Positions 12,621 to 24,760 of a stretch of 64,000 bases of DNA are shown piece after piece. The DNA is from Isoetes taiwanensis (lineage: Eukaryota; Streptophyta; Lycopodiopsida; Isoetales; Isoetaceae): assembly GCA_021234155.1 (NCBI GenBank), contig JAJEKV010000003.1:13203819-13267818 (forward strand), given 5' to 3'. How positions within the stretch are numbered: position 1 is the stretch's first letter; the number at the start of each line of letters is the position of its first letter. Under the pieces are notes generated by a model, which saw only the letters and a list, made by a program, of their open reading frames with translations, searched no databases and was not told the origin of the DNA. The translations under genes were made by a program, and so were the position numbers.

Positions 12621-13520
12621 TGTTATGGATCACACCAATGAACCACACCTTTGTAGCATTGATATCTTATTTAAGACTTCTCACCAATTCATGGTCTCCC
12701 AATCAGAATCCGCCCTAGAATTGCTACATAATCCACAATCAAACTCATTAGCAATGACAAAACGATCTCTATTTGAGATAAACATAGAATATGAGTTACA
12801 CTCTAATAACTCGACACAAGCTTTCCCAGCTCACCAAAACCAGAGCTAGGTCAAGATACAATAACCAATCTATGGTAGTTCACCACCCAACCGAAATATT
12901 CAAAGGCTAAGAACCGCAAAACTATAGCAAGGCCCTCGAATAATCATCTTCTATTGGTAGCTCCACCCTTGAACTAGCAGTGCCTCAATATAAAACACCA
13001 AGAGTTGGGCTCTAGGATAGTAAAAGGTTATTGTACAAGAACAAATGTAAGTCTAGGAAAAGGAATGGCCTTCTTAGAATGATATTCAAAACGGCGAAGG
13101 AGAGCAGTCTTTTGACCCCATATCACTCTTTCTACCTATACCCTCTTTATTCTGGACGAATCATGGGAGGTGCTAGACTAATTCAAAACTAGACTCAATC
13201 AAGCTCGTCAGCCAGATATGTGTGTAATCAAGTACAACGCCTATTTATAGGTCTCGCTACGACTTTTAGCCCTTTTATTTAGCTAAGCCTTTTTAGCATC
13301 ATAAATATAGATCATAGGTTGCCTTTATTGCCTTCCCTTGCCAATAATTTGCCAAACTTAGACACCCATGTTAGTCCACCAAGACTAACATCCAAGACCA
13401 CTCCCCCCAAGCTACTATATTCATATCAATTCCCCTTTAGAAAGATGACCTCAATTGTAGCCGGGCCAACTATAAGTTGGGCACCAACTCAATTGTATGG
13501 GTGAGTACCAACACTTTTTC
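12621..13520 (-). repeat. LTR of a minus-strand retrotransposon (outer end uncertain)
   Basis: The segment starts TGTTATGGATCACACC immediately next to the primer-binding site, so in minus orientation it is a 5' LTR ending in CA. It contains a TATTTATAGG-type sequence near 13245 and no coding frame. The outer boundary is not clear and I placed it before the minisatellite. The element body that should lie to the left is replaced by the plus-strand copia remains, so this is a fragment. Confidence 0.6.
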
Positions 13521-13524
13521 TTGT

Positions 13525-13770
13525 TTAGGTATGAGCAACAACCCATCCTATTCACTTGGATGTGAGCAACAACCCATTCTATTTACTTGGACATGAGCAA
13601 CAACCCATTCCATTCACTTGGACAAGAGCAGCAACTCTTTCCATTTTCTTGGACAAGAGCCCCAACTCTTTCCATTGGACAAGAGTAACAAGTCTTTCCA
13701 TTCACTTGGACAAGAGTACCAACTTTTTCCATTCACTCTGACAAGAGCAACAACTCTTTCCATTCTGAGG
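13525..13770. repeat. minisatellite, ~31-bp unit, about 8 copies
   Basis: The unit is approximately GA(C/T)A(A/T)GAGCAACAAC(T/C)C followed by TTTCCATTCACTTG. Early units carry CCCATTC and later units carry TCTTTCC, so the array shows two subtypes in blocks. One unit is shortened. Open frames over it are only by-products of the repeat. Confidence 0.85.
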
Positions 13771-15970
13771 CACCAACCTCACCTAATAGCATCAACTACC
13801 GCTCAAAATTTTCCATCGAGGCACCAACCTTTAACCTAGTAGCAACTAACCACCGCCTCATTATGAGACACAACAGTGTTCAAATGCTTATTATTGTGCT
13901 GGCTCACCGTTGTCGAAATTGATCATAATGCTCTTATTTGGTGCAGGTTCAAAACCTTGTGTCTCATGCTTGTTCGCCCGCCATTAATCATTGTAATTTT
14001 TGATCTCGTGAGTTGGATTCTGGTTGCAACATCACCTTCACAGAGACCTGGGACTTCCTCACTATGCGCCTCTAAAAGTTTTGGATAAAGATAATAATTT
14101 CTTCCGTCATGTTTGACTCCTTCACTTACAGCTTCTGACAGCTTGTGGAACGGTGTTGGATCCCCTTTGGGGACATTATCTTCTATATCGTGTATTCTCC
14201 TGATTCTTGCCAAGTAAGTCCTGGTGCATTGCGCATGCCTTGTTGGTTGTCTTAGAGGATTTTCCAATAGAACTGCAGAGAGAAAGACAAGCCGATCGTC
14301 AAATGTGCAAAGGACCGCCAATCCGCTGCATGCTAGGGTATGATGTGGTAGTTGGCACTTGAAATAAAATGTCAAGGGCCAATAGAATAAAGCTTAAGGT
14401 AGTGGGGGTTGAGTAGTACAATAGTACAATTCCAGATGATAGTAGCTTACTTCAGCGTGTATTTATGGAAGTTCAAATGTGTCTTGAATAGACACGAAGA
14501 CTAACTTCCCACATGATCCATACCGGATCAGCAAGAGGTGACGCCATGGGTTACATGGGGGTGCAAGTTAACATATATAGGACTCGTAACATTGATACAA
14601 GTCCCAAGTTATATTAAACATAGGTAATTGTAGAAAGGCTCACAAAATACAAGGCGTGCACCTTGATGACTCCGGTGTAACTTGCACGATTGCACAAAGG
14701 CTCGGCCGCTCTTAGGCCATGACTACGGCTTAAATGAGGATGCCAAGTCATTTGGAATGCCACAACAATGTGATAGCATCAAGACAGAGAAATGTAATGA
14801 CTAACATTTCTAGGACGTTGGACAATGTTGAATCATAACCCCCAATGATGGGTGGGTTGACAACATAAGGGGCATATAATAGCGGCTTAGAGGCCACAAG
14901 ACGGTTAACGAAGACGTGAAGGAGTAAATGGATTGGTGACTCTACTGAATAAAGGTCACAGCCAACGGGTGAATTGCCTACGCTGTGCCAGGCGTAAGGG
15001 CCGGGATATTAAAAATCGATCATAAACATAGAAAACATATTAAAAAAAAGAAGGAATGAAGGACCCTTATTGATGACCTCTAGCGATCTGGATAGGAAGG
15101 TTATTACCGAACATGAAGGGTGGTCTTTGCTAACATGCAAAGATAGATTTCCGGCTTGAAAGGCAGTAAGAACTAAAAAACTCTTTAAAGATTTGGTGTA
15201 TGGCTTAGGGAAGACGACGTTGATGTCTTAGGACAACATGGTGAACATATGACGTACCCCCAGAGACTTGAACACAAGATCTCTGAATAAAGGAGGCCTA
15301 CCTCGAGGGGTCTTTGGGTGGTACCGCCCTTTGGGATATTCACATAATCCTTGGAATACGAAGTTCATTCGGCGGAACTTAAAGACGTTTAGGCACTAAA
15401 AATAATGGTTGAAATACTTTGCCGGGACCACGCGGGATATCCTAGGGAGAGTTGATTGGACAACAATGGTTGGTTTGCATTAGATTGATATACTAGAACA
15501 ATTCTAAGTGATCGATGCGGGGATAAGATATTGGTTGTGTTCCACGGTTACAAAGTTCCACGAACGAGCATCCGTCACAAGCGAGGAAATGAGGAATTGG
15601 GTCTCCTTCCTCGAATCGCGGGTCCATTCGCCACGTTACGGGAGATTAACATCGAACTTGGCCATGTCGATGTAAGTGTTGAAAGGCGCTTTGGCGCAGG
15701 AAGAAAACGATAGTGAGCCGAGGCTGAGGTCGGCTATGGCGAGAGAGAGGTCGACCGCCGTGGCTATGGCAAGATCGCAAAGTAAGACTCCGCGGCCATG
15801 GCGAGAGAAGTTGTTTCGTGTCGATGGCGAAAGCCTTGTCTCCGATGGAGTTGTGGCGAAAAGGTTTGCTCCGTGGAGTTGTTGCCCACAACGTGGGTTT
15901 ACCAAAGGCACGCCTCTAATTTGAATATGGAGTAGTTGCATTACAAATATTAGAAAAAGGGTTATATCCC
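13771..15970. other. no recognisable gene
   Basis: A minus-strand frame of 150 codons at 13923-14375 is open but shows no motif I recognise. It could be a fragment of the LTR element to its left. The rest is non-coding in appearance, with short frames at 15531-15941 on both strands only. Confidence 0.4.
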
Positions 15971-16060
15971 TTCAAGAAAGAAGTTGGCTTATTGTAAAGG
16001 TGTTGGCTTGGGTGCGTAAGGTCGGGGGTTCAATCCCATGATGTACCTTTGCTTAAAAGA
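15970..16060 (+). repeat. tRNA-like SINE head, copy 1
   Basis: A TGGCTTATTG (A-box-like) stretch is followed about 45 bp later by GGGGTTCAATCCC, a good B box of a tRNA-type RNA polymerase III promoter. It does not fold as a complete tRNA in my reading, so a tRNA-derived SINE or tRNA relic is more likely than a tRNA gene. Confidence 0.5.
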
Positions 16061-16127
16061 ATCGCTAATCGGATAAAAATGTAACATAAATATGTATAAC
16101 AAAGGGATAGAACATATATATACTACA

Positions 16128-16200
16128 TAAAGAGAGTTGGCAAAATGGAAAGAGTGTTGGGTTGGAGGTGGGAGGTCACGGGTTCAACATGCAAGGAAAA
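16128..16200 (+). repeat. tRNA-like SINE head, copy 2
   Basis: GAGTTGGCAAAATGG, then GTGTTGGGTTGG and a CACGGGTTCAAC B-box-like segment line up with the copy 130 bp upstream. The spacing and order of the shared words suggest the same SINE family or a local duplication. An A-rich tail follows (AAGGAAAAGGAAAAAAC). Confidence 0.45.
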
Positions 16201-16663
16201 GGAAAAAACTTTTTTGAAAAAAACGGACGCTGTATTTTTATAATGGCATGGACCATATATGGGCTACCGGTCATGTTATACACTCATAACTTTTGATTCT
16301 AAACACCTAATCCGCAAGTAGCGCCCATTTTGGATTCTAGCCTTGGGGTCGCCATTTGAACCTCGGAAACGCAGGCCCCTAGGGTATTTGGGATGTGCCC
16401 GAGCCGTTGGAGCCATTTTCGCTTCATCCGGAGCTACCTATAAAAAGTTATGGCCCATCTAAACCTCGGGTCCCCTGAACTACACCTTTTTCCCTCCAAA
16501 ATCACCCTAAGCTTCCTAAATCTCAAACAATTTATTACATCAACCTAGCACAAGACTAAATCACCGAAAAGTTAGGCAGTCCAACTAGCTTAAACTCCCG
16601 CTCAACAACGAACTAACGGGTTAGAGATTTGGTCATGCTATAATTTTGGTCAACCAAAATCAC

Positions 16664-16675
16664 GGCTCGATACCA
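16664..16675 (-). other. primer-binding site of a minus-strand LTR element
   Basis: On the minus strand the sequence reads TGGTATCGAGCC, a variant of the initiator-Met tRNA primer-binding site. It sits 2-3 bp from the start of the long LTR at 16678. Confidence 0.6.
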
Positions 16676-16677
16676 CC

Positions 16678-16728
16678 GCGGACGCTCCCCGAATATATAT
16701 CAAGGGCCCGGGACGATACATATTGTGG
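16678..16728 (-). repeat. long LTR, copy 1, left piece (interrupted)
   Basis: GACGCTCCCCGAATATATAT...GATACATATTG corresponds to GATGCTCCCTGAACATATAC...TATACATACA at 33533-33580. In the second copy this runs straight on into GGGACTTCCC. Here a whole gypsy element is inserted and the continuation is found at 30494. Confidence 0.65.
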
Positions 16729-17311
16729 TGTTAGTCCCAGGTCTCCGGTACAGACTATTCATGCATACGACGGACCAAGTCAAGTCCAAGGATCCCTGAC
16801 AGTGCACGGGTCGGGCCAAGGCCCAAGGCCAATGAAGACCAAGCGGCCGGAACCACGCTAATCAAAACTCGGGTGCGCTGCAAGAGGCGGCCGACAAGTG
16901 ATGACCTGCCACCGCCAGGTCGGTCCGGCGTGATTCTAGGCACTTCAAGAGGCACCGCCAACATTCCTACAAATCAGGCCTCCTTCCAGAGTCGCACCCG
17001 AGATCCCCGATCCAGTGTCTATATTGGGCCAAAGGCCATTGTACTATATATATGAGTAGAGCTAGCACATGAGTTTTAGATGAGTTTTGAGTTTGAGTCT
17101 TCTCGGGATTCGAGAGCTCATGTATGTTCATTATTGATATCAAGGAAGCTTATCATTTTCCTCTCATTGTTCTCTTCGGTTTCTGTTTTTTCTTCTTCTT
17201 GTTCTTTTCTTGCAAATCCCGCGGACATAGTCCCCTCGGATTCTCTGTTAGATCCAAGGGTCCTCACGGAGGGTCGCCTTTGTGAGTGAGTTCGGTCCTG
17301 CACCCCAAACA
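16729..17311 (+). repeat. gypsy LTR 1
   Basis: Starts TGTTAGTCCCAGG and ends ACCCCAAACA. It shares with the other two LTRs the AAGTCAAGTCCAAGGATCC box, a GTCTATATTGGGCCAAAGGC box, the ACTATATATATGAGTAGAG promoter-like box and the AAGGAAGCTTATCATTTT box. It is followed by about 20 bp holding a purine-rich tract and then by LTR 2. It therefore lacks its own internal region. Confidence 0.85.
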
Positions 17312-17332
17312 CTGGGCTTTTGGTGGGGGGAG

Positions 17333-17909
17333 TGTTAGTCCCAGGTGTCCCGGTATGTGGACTATTCATGCATATCTGACGGACCAAGTCAAGTCCAAGG
17401 ATCCACGACAGACACGGGTCAGTCGCCCAAGGCCCAAGCCGAAGACCAAGCAGCAGACCACGCATCAAAACCCTGGTCGCTACCAAGAGGCGCCCGCGAC
17501 AAGTGATGACCGTCACACGTATTCACAACAAGTGATTCCAGGCACTTCAAGAGGCACCGCCAACATTCCCACAGAATCGCCTCCTTCCGTGAGCCCAAGA
17601 CCGAGATCATCGAGTGTCTATATTGGGCCAAAGGCCATTGTACTATATATATGAGTAGAGCTAGCACATGAGTTTTAGATGAGTTTTGAGTCTTGTCTCT
17701 TCAATCTTCTCTCGATTGCGGAGAGCTCATGTATGTTCATTATTGATATCAAGGAAGCTTATCATTTTCTCTCATTGTTCTCTTCGGTTGTTTTCTTCTT
17801 CTTGTTCTTTTCTTGCAAACGCATGCGACATAGTCCCCCCGGATTCTCTCGTTAGATCAAGGGTCCTCACAGGGCTGTCTTGAGGAGTTTCGAACCTGCA
17901 CCCCAAACA
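17333..17909 (+). repeat. gypsy LTR 2 (5' LTR of the internal region)
   Basis: About 577 bp, starts TGTTAGTCCCAGG, directly preceded by a TTTGGTGGGGGGAG polypurine tract and followed by the internal region. It has the same internal boxes as LTRs 1 and 3. TATATATATGAG near 17645-17655 is the likely promoter box. Confidence 0.85.
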
Positions 17910-18865
17910 CCGCCGCCACGGGCCGGGTCCCGATTCGATTTTCCTTTCTTCATGCCGCCATGTTCCGTCCGAAACTTCACGCGGAAGAACTTCTTTCCCA
18001 GACGGGCGCCTCGCTTTGAGCGCCATCATCAAGGGAAGTTGTTCGTGACATGTATGGCTCTCGCTTATGACATTGAGGGAGGCCACATTCGGTCCTGGGG
18101 CTCGGATCGGCACCACCCACCCCTCGTGTCATGTCTCGCCCAAATTCTCCGCCTCAAGCGTGCAAACATTGCTCACAAGCCTCGGCCTCCTCATCACTAT
18201 CGTGAGCCCTATCCGCCTCAACCCGCTCAACCTTACTTTCATACCCCGTAACATGCCTTCATCCATCGTCTTACCGCCATACACCTCTGCCTTCACAACC
18301 ATCATCTCCCTACGGGTGGGACGGGGATATCCACATGTCTCTTTTGTCCTCCCCGTGAATTTCCCATTAGAGGAAATATGAGATCACATTTTGTCCCATT
18401 AAGGGATGCTTAAAATGCCACGCCGCTTTTTAAACGGGTCTAATAAGAGAAGAGTTCGAAAGTATCTCATTCCAAGATATGTGGAAACAGAATTAATTAG
18501 CTTGCAACTAACTTCCGTAGTATCATTTTTTCATTATAACTTTTGATCCGTAACTTCGATTCAAACACTTTTTGTAGCAATGGGTTGTCTTCTCTCAAAA
18601 ATGAATCTAATGATAACCCATTCATATACCTTTCTTTGATATAAATGTACAAGAAATAAGTAAAAAATCATATTTTTAAGGTTAACGATATGACCATATT
18701 GAAATACATCATAACCATATATCATTAGAAAGATCTTTTCATTTCGCATCAAATGCAACAAACGCCGCAACATTTTGACGAGTGGATCAAAAGTTATGGG
18801 GAAAACAAAAGCAATGAAGTTGTTGGTGTGACGCATTAATTGGTTTATAGAGGGTAGCCATTCTA

Positions 18866-20494
18866 TTGGAGGATTCTTATGGGGATGAAATGAGATCTCA
18901 AATTGCCTCTAATGCTTCCCCACGTTTCCCACCACTCTTCCCACATTTTATAACCTTACCGACCTCAAAACCAATGATCGCACTTTCAGCACCTCCACCT
19001 CGGCCACCCTTCATCGGCGTCTCTTCGGGCACCATGCCACCGCCAACTCCACCTCAATATCCTCACTATCATGTTCCTGTCCGGCCCGGCACTTTTACCT
19101 CTACCTTTCTAACTATGCCGAAGTTATCCTACCTTTGGCAACACGAAGGCAAACCCTTAGACCACAAAGTGCTCAGGCCCACATGGAAGAATTTGAGGCT
19201 CACTGTCCTCAATGGTCATGCGAACCTCAACTGAAATTCCACATCTTTTTTTCCACCACACAAGGTGGTTTCCTCATCAATGGCTCATGTCCAACAAAAG
19301 CCATTGGAAACAAGATTGGTCCGAAATGAAAACGCTTTTCTTTCTCACTATGGGACCACGGATGATGATCAACTTCATCTCAAGCAACTCAATGACCTTC
19401 AACAAAGAGCCCACGAGTCCGCCGGATTTTGCAGACGTCTTCACATTACGCTCAGGCAAACTCAGGAGTACCCCGCCACAAGCGGATCTTGGTTTGGTTT
19501 CTCCAAGGACTTCCTCCGCTATCCAGACTCATCAGTGAATACGCGCTCGAAGACTTTGGAGCAGGCCATCGAATTTTGTCAATCACTCGATCCAATGTTT
19601 CTCCCCGTGGCGGCTCCCGGGGAGCTCCCTTTCATTCTCTCGTCATGGTTCCACGGGCGCCGTCCAACCTCAACACGCCAATCCATGGCCTTGATCGGAC
19701 CGTGCCATATGCGCAAATATCAAGGCCTTGGCGAATGAGTGCAATTCCACCAATGGCCCGCCTCATTCATTAAAAGATGCAACATGTGCAATCATGCCAC
19801 TAAGAGTGCACTCGCACTCATCCTACACCTTTCCGCAACAAGATGGTTTATCAAGTGCAAACAACCCTCAAAGAATAATCCCACTATCTCCGCGTAACCA
19901 CCGCAGCTCAATCCAATCAACTCTATCAAGAACAACGAGCAACAACGGGACCCAACACACGCCCTCCCTTTTTGATCCTTCGAAGCTTCAGTGTTATCAC
20001 TTTGTCAAGAATGGGGTCATACCACCACGGCATGTCCTCAACTTCCACAAGTTCAGGTGCGGCTTCCGGCACAAATCGAGACCACATCGGTCGCCTCACG
20101 GCTTACCAACTCGGATTGCTAATGGCAAACAAGGCCAAGGTCTCCATTCTTCTGAAGCCACCTCGCAGCCCTTAGCAATCACGCTTATCAACCAGCTCCC
20201 CGCGAATCAACCTCGGATGGATCAACAAGCACAAGAAGAAATTTTTCGCACTTAATCCTCCGGTTCAGCCATCCAATTGGGTTGGTTTGGTTTCACGCTG
20301 ACTGTATGCCACGCCCCTTAACCATTATTTCTAATGGCACGCAACCCCCTTTGGCGAGCAACATTCCTCATGATGAAGAAAAAAAGGTTCACTTTTGCAC
20401 CGATTTGGAGAAACTCATGCCGCATGTCATGCCTAAAGTTCGCCAAAGCATTCTGAACCTCATGCAAGCCGCTGAAGGCCGCGACCTTGGCTAA
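18866..20494 (+). pseudogene. gypsy gag, broken
   Basis: A proline-rich N-terminal part (18866-19234) is followed by the gag core. The core includes KQLNDLQQRAHESAG and a TLRSGKLRS segment, typical of the capsid-like domain of plant gypsy gag. A later segment (19990-20060) carries a CYHFVKNG-like knuckle remnant. The core needs at least two frame changes between 19212 and 19773. Gag would form the RNA-packaging particle in the cytoplasm. Confidence 0.75.
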
Positions 20495-20819
20495 TGTTCA
20501 TGCCACTCCCTCGAGCTCAACAAAGACAAGAAGCACCTTCCATGTCTCAACCTCCACGCCTCGGACCTATCCAAAATATAGCCGAGGTTGACTCACTCAA
20601 AGAAGTTGCCGCTTCATTACCACGCACTCCGGCACGGTGGATCCAGATCCTTTTTCTCATGTGCCTCACGGAACTCCCAAGAGGAGCTAGCCAAAATCAA
20701 AATTCCTTTAAGTTTGGCCACAATTTTGAAATCTGTCCTGCTCTCAAGGGGGTTACCACCCCGGACTGCATTTTGGTTGGGGCTGTTGCTACCTCTACTC
20801 CCACTACGTACATGCCAAT

Positions 20820-21230
20820 TGGGCAATCAACAAGTCAATCATGTTCAAAATTGGACGGAGGAGTAAGCGCTGTCAATCTCATCATCCGGATAAACTCCGC
20901 AAAACAAATGGGCATCAAACAACTCTATGGGGCCCCATATGACATCAAATTGGTCAATGGCCATATCACGAGACCTCAAGGCCACGCCTCTTCTTCACAT
21001 CAACATCGGTGATCTCGCATTCCCCTTGAATTTGGTGTTTGGAAGGTTTGGAGAAGATCCGGTGATTATGAAATGTTGGTCGGCAGACCTTTTCTCCGCC
21101 AGCCAAGAGTATCCATTACTGGGCCACGGATCGCTTAGTCATCACCGATGGTCACCTCAATGCCATCATGGACTTGGAACAGGCAAAATCATTTTCGGCC
21201 GACAATGCTGAACCTCTCTCTCCCATTCAC
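20820..21230 (+). pseudogene. gypsy protease region, broken
   Basis: DGGVSAVNLI (a D-G-G start in place of the usual D-S/T-G) is followed by KQMGIKQLYGAPYDIKLVNG in one frame. A second frame gives LHINIGDLAFPLNL, followed by an LVGRPFL-like segment. This is the aspartic protease part of pol. At least one frame change occurs at about 21010. Confidence 0.65.
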
Positions 21231-21879
21231 GAGGACGCCCGAGAATATCTATCATCGTTCGGGGCTCCACTGCGAAGTCGCCGGCCTATCATCCCTACCC
21301 GGAATATGCTGATCCTTGGGGAGAAATGACTTTGATCAGGACCAGTTGTGGTCGCTTTGCTTGACCCTTACCTGGCTCCCTTGCCATCGCGCATCCAACG
21401 TGTTGATCACTTTTCGAGATGTCGCACCTCCCCGCCGCCCTCAGATGTACGCCGTCATGAAGCAACCTACGCTTGATGAAACTCAAAGAACTCTCTTTTT
21501 CACCACGCAGAAAGTGCCACGCGATCCCGCTATGCTTCAACCTCCCTCCATATTGTCCAGACACCTAAGTTATCCCCATATTCGACTCTCGAAGTCGAGA
21601 TTTGGACGAGGCAACAATCCCATCCAATTGTACGAAATCTTCCGACACCCTATCAGAATAACAGGTCGCCATGCTCTTCAAAAGTTCAAACACATTTTCG
21701 CCTGAGCTGCTGAGATCTTGGGGGGATCAACAAAACCTTGGGGAACTCACCATTCCTACCAAATCTGATGCATCGCCCAAGATAGCAACGATGAGCATGG
21801 CTCAACCCCACTACCGCGGATCGCGTCAAGGCGGGAAATTGACAAACCTGTCGGCAGTTTGATCTATGAGGTCAAACAT

Positions 21880-23020
21880 TCTGAATGGGTGAGCCCAAGA
21901 TCGCCATTGCACTCAAACACAATGGTAAGATCCGCGCTTGGACTGGACGAAGCTCAATCAAGGCCACGGGAGTGATCATTTTCCACTTCCCTTCGCGCAC
22001 TGTGTTCTCGAAGAGGTTCGGACATGAGATGTACTCCTTCATGGATGGTTTTTCCTGCTACAATTAGATCTCAATCAAAGAATGGGATCAACTCAAGACT
22101 ACTTTCACCACCCGGGCGGGGCACTTTTTGCCTACAAGGTGGTTCCTTTTGGATTATCAAACTCTCCATCAACGTTTCAACGATCATGCTCTCCGCCTTT
22201 CATGATTTTATGAAGGAAAATCCCTTCTTGCAAATTTTTCAAGATGACTTCTCCGCTCTGGGTTCCATGGCTGACCATTTGGATAAATTGGAACCTCGTC
22301 TTTTCGAAATGTGATGAGTCAGGCATTAGTCTCAATCGAGCAGAAATGCACCAGGCGTCACTTGGTGTGTTCTGTTAGGGACATGTGGTCAACAAGGAGG
22401 TATCACCACCGGATCCCCGCCAAAATCGGTACCGTGCTCAAGGCTCAAGCACCAACCAATATCAAGGAGACACGCTCTTTCTCGGGTAAGGTCAATTATT
22501 ACTCCACCTTCATTCCCGGACTTGCAGCCATTGCAGATCCCATTCATAAACTCACGGGTGATGAATCCATCGGGGCTTGGAATTCCCGCGGATCTTCGCT
22601 TTCCAACAGGTTGAAGCTCTTGCTTACTCGAGGCCGGTTCTTGTTCCTCCTCAATGGGACAAGCCCTTTCATGTTCATGTCGATGTCTCGGCCTTTGCTA
22701 TTGGAAATGTTCTTTCTCAAGAATATGATGCGACATTCCGACAAACCAAACGCTCACGCCACCGGAAACTCAATTCACGGCGCCAACTACTCGCCACAGA
22801 GCGAAGCCTTGGGTTTAATTTTTCAGGTCCAACGCTCACACTATCTTTTGGGCGATCCGGATCAAATTCTTTGTTGACCACCGTGCACTTCTTTTATTTG
22901 ATCAACAAATCCACGCGGCCGCATTTTCGTTGGGTCCTCCTTCCGGGAATTTGCACCGTTTGAAATTGTTCCGCAAGGCCGCAACTCATGTTGTCCCGGA
23001 TTATCTTTCACGATCCACCG
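21880..23020 (+). pseudogene. gypsy reverse transcriptase and RNase H, broken
   Basis: The frames read NGKIRAW and HFPSR (from a FPLP box), then MYSFMDGFSCYN, TFAYKVVPFGL-like and FQRIMLSAF-like pieces. FQDDFSALG at about 22237 stands where the F/Y-x-D-D catalytic box belongs. TNIKETRSFSGKVNYY marks the connection, and PFHVHVDVSAFAIGNVLSQE (22650-22710) is the start of RNase H. Many single-base frame changes interrupt it. Intact versions copy the element RNA into cDNA. Confidence 0.85.
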
Positions 23021-23279
23021 AGGATGATCCTCCACCGGAGTCTCGGGACGCCTTTTTCACGCTCAACTTTTTCTCGGTCACAAGAACACCTCATTGGTTT
23101 CATGACTTTTCGCAAGATCTCCCACAAAGCTCTTCCACCGTAGGACGCCATGCTCTCTCGATAGCGACAATCCCAGTAGACATCAATTTCTCCGCTGCAG
23201 GTCCGGACTACACCATGGTTGCAGGCCATCTTTACAAAAGGGTAAGGATACCATCCTTCTGACGCTGTGTTCTCCCTCA

Positions 23280-24760
23280 TGAGGTCCCAAGATTGTTCGC
23301 CGAGAAGCCCATGAAGGGCGCCGGTGGTGGTCATTTTCATGGTGACACACCAAGACCAAAATCCTTCTTGCTGGTTATTTTGGCCCACGCTTTTCAAAGA
23401 CGCCACGCCCACGCCCGCGACGTGGTGATGCTTGCCGCAGGTGGGACGCCCATGGCCCGTGACGCTCTTCCCTTGGGACGGCCGCCACGCCACTTCCCTT
23501 CAAAGAAATGGGGAATGGATTTTGTGGGACCCATCCATCCTCCCGCAGACGGCATTACCGTGAACCGACATACCTTTAAGGCATTCAACATCTCTCATAG
23601 CAAAGACGCCTCAAGCAACTCTCCAATGCAAATTTTACCGCTTTGAACAAATGGCAAGATCGATTTCTTGAGATTTCTTGAGATTTCAGACCAGAGCATC
23701 CGGGGTTTTTCTTCGTGACAACAACCAGATTCTTGGCCGGAAGTGTTGACATCCACCATCGTAGGCTTCTCATTCGGCCCACGATTTTCGTTTTGCCCTT
23801 TTTCTGCCTTGCCTTTAAAGTGCATATTAGCGGCCGTAATAAGGGGAGGGAAGTATCAAGGTAGATGGAACACGGTCCTATACGATGGCGGAAAGGCGTA
23901 TGTAGGATGAGAACTCTTGTATGTAGGATGAGAACTATCATCAACTACGACCCGCAGGGACGCGGGCTGTGACATTCGGGTTCTCATCGACCACGCTACC
24001 AAATGGGCGGAAGCTCGCGACTTCCGCACAACACGCTGCGGCCAGCCCAAGGTCATCTATCAACAAATCATCACGCTGACGGCTGCCCCACCTGAGCTGG
24101 TCGATGATCGTGGTGTCCATTTTATCAATCATACCATCAAGGAGCCGACGGATTATCTCGATACATCATCACAAGAGCACACCTTACTATCCTCAAGGGA
24201 ATGGTTTGGCAAGGTAAAGCACCAACAAAACTCGGGTCACAATCTCAAGAAAATTTGTGGACGCTTCAGACCGACCGGCAAACCAAGCTTCCCATCGTTT
24301 CTTTGGGCTTACAATACTTGTTTCAAAATAGCTACTCGGTCACACTCCTTTCAAATTGGTTTATGGTCAAGAAGCTCTCATGCCTTTTGAGTACATTCTC
24401 CCAACTCTCCGTTTTCAACGGCTACACGCCCATAATCCGCCTGCTGACTCAAAGAAAGGGTTTATCAAATGGAACAGGTTGGATGAACTTAGAAGGGATG
24501 CTTATATTCGTGTTCTTCATGGACAACGGTTGCAAAATTTTTTACATGACAAACGTTTGAAGACAAAAATATTCAAGGAAGGAGATTTGGTTCTTCTTTA
24601 TGACTCTCATAAAAATTTTTCGGGTAAACTAAAGTTTCGATGGCTTGGCCCTTATCGAATTGCTCAATGGTTCAACCAAATTTTTTCACCGGGTTGAATT
24701 AGATGGAACTCCCTTACCTAGACCGGTTAATGGCTTTCGCCTCAAAACATTTCATACCAC
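23280..24760 (+). pseudogene. gypsy integrase, broken
   Basis: HFHGD... with later CxxC-like residues is a damaged HHCC zinc region. KWGMDFVGPI (about 23507) begins the catalytic core, and ATKWAEAR and DDRGVHFIN follow near 24000-24120. MVYGQEALMPFEY (24356) and FKEGDLVLLYDS with FRWLGPYRIAQW (24570-24670) form the C-terminal domain. Its best preserved frame is 24356-24697 (113 codons). The intact enzyme inserts cDNA into the genome. Confidence 0.85.

Larger units (their letters stand above)
17910..24760 (+). mobile_element. Ty3/gypsy retrotransposon internal region (gag-pol)
   Basis: The leader (17910-18860) has no clear frame apart from proline-rich fragments. It is followed by gag, protease, reverse transcriptase, RNase H and integrase in the gypsy order, all on the plus strand between LTR 2 and LTR 3. 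Long coding DNA after pol (to 29900) points to a Tat/Athila-type element. Frames are broken at many points. A LINE is nested in the 3' part. Confidence 0.9.

Noticed and set aside
13923-14375. 150-codon open frame on the minus strand
   Set aside because: No domain, no composition typical of a conserved protein, and it lies in repeat-derived DNA. I do not call it a gene.
15970-16060. Considered as a functional tRNA gene
   Set aside because: A B box is present, but I could not form an acceptor stem or anticodon arm from the flanking bases.
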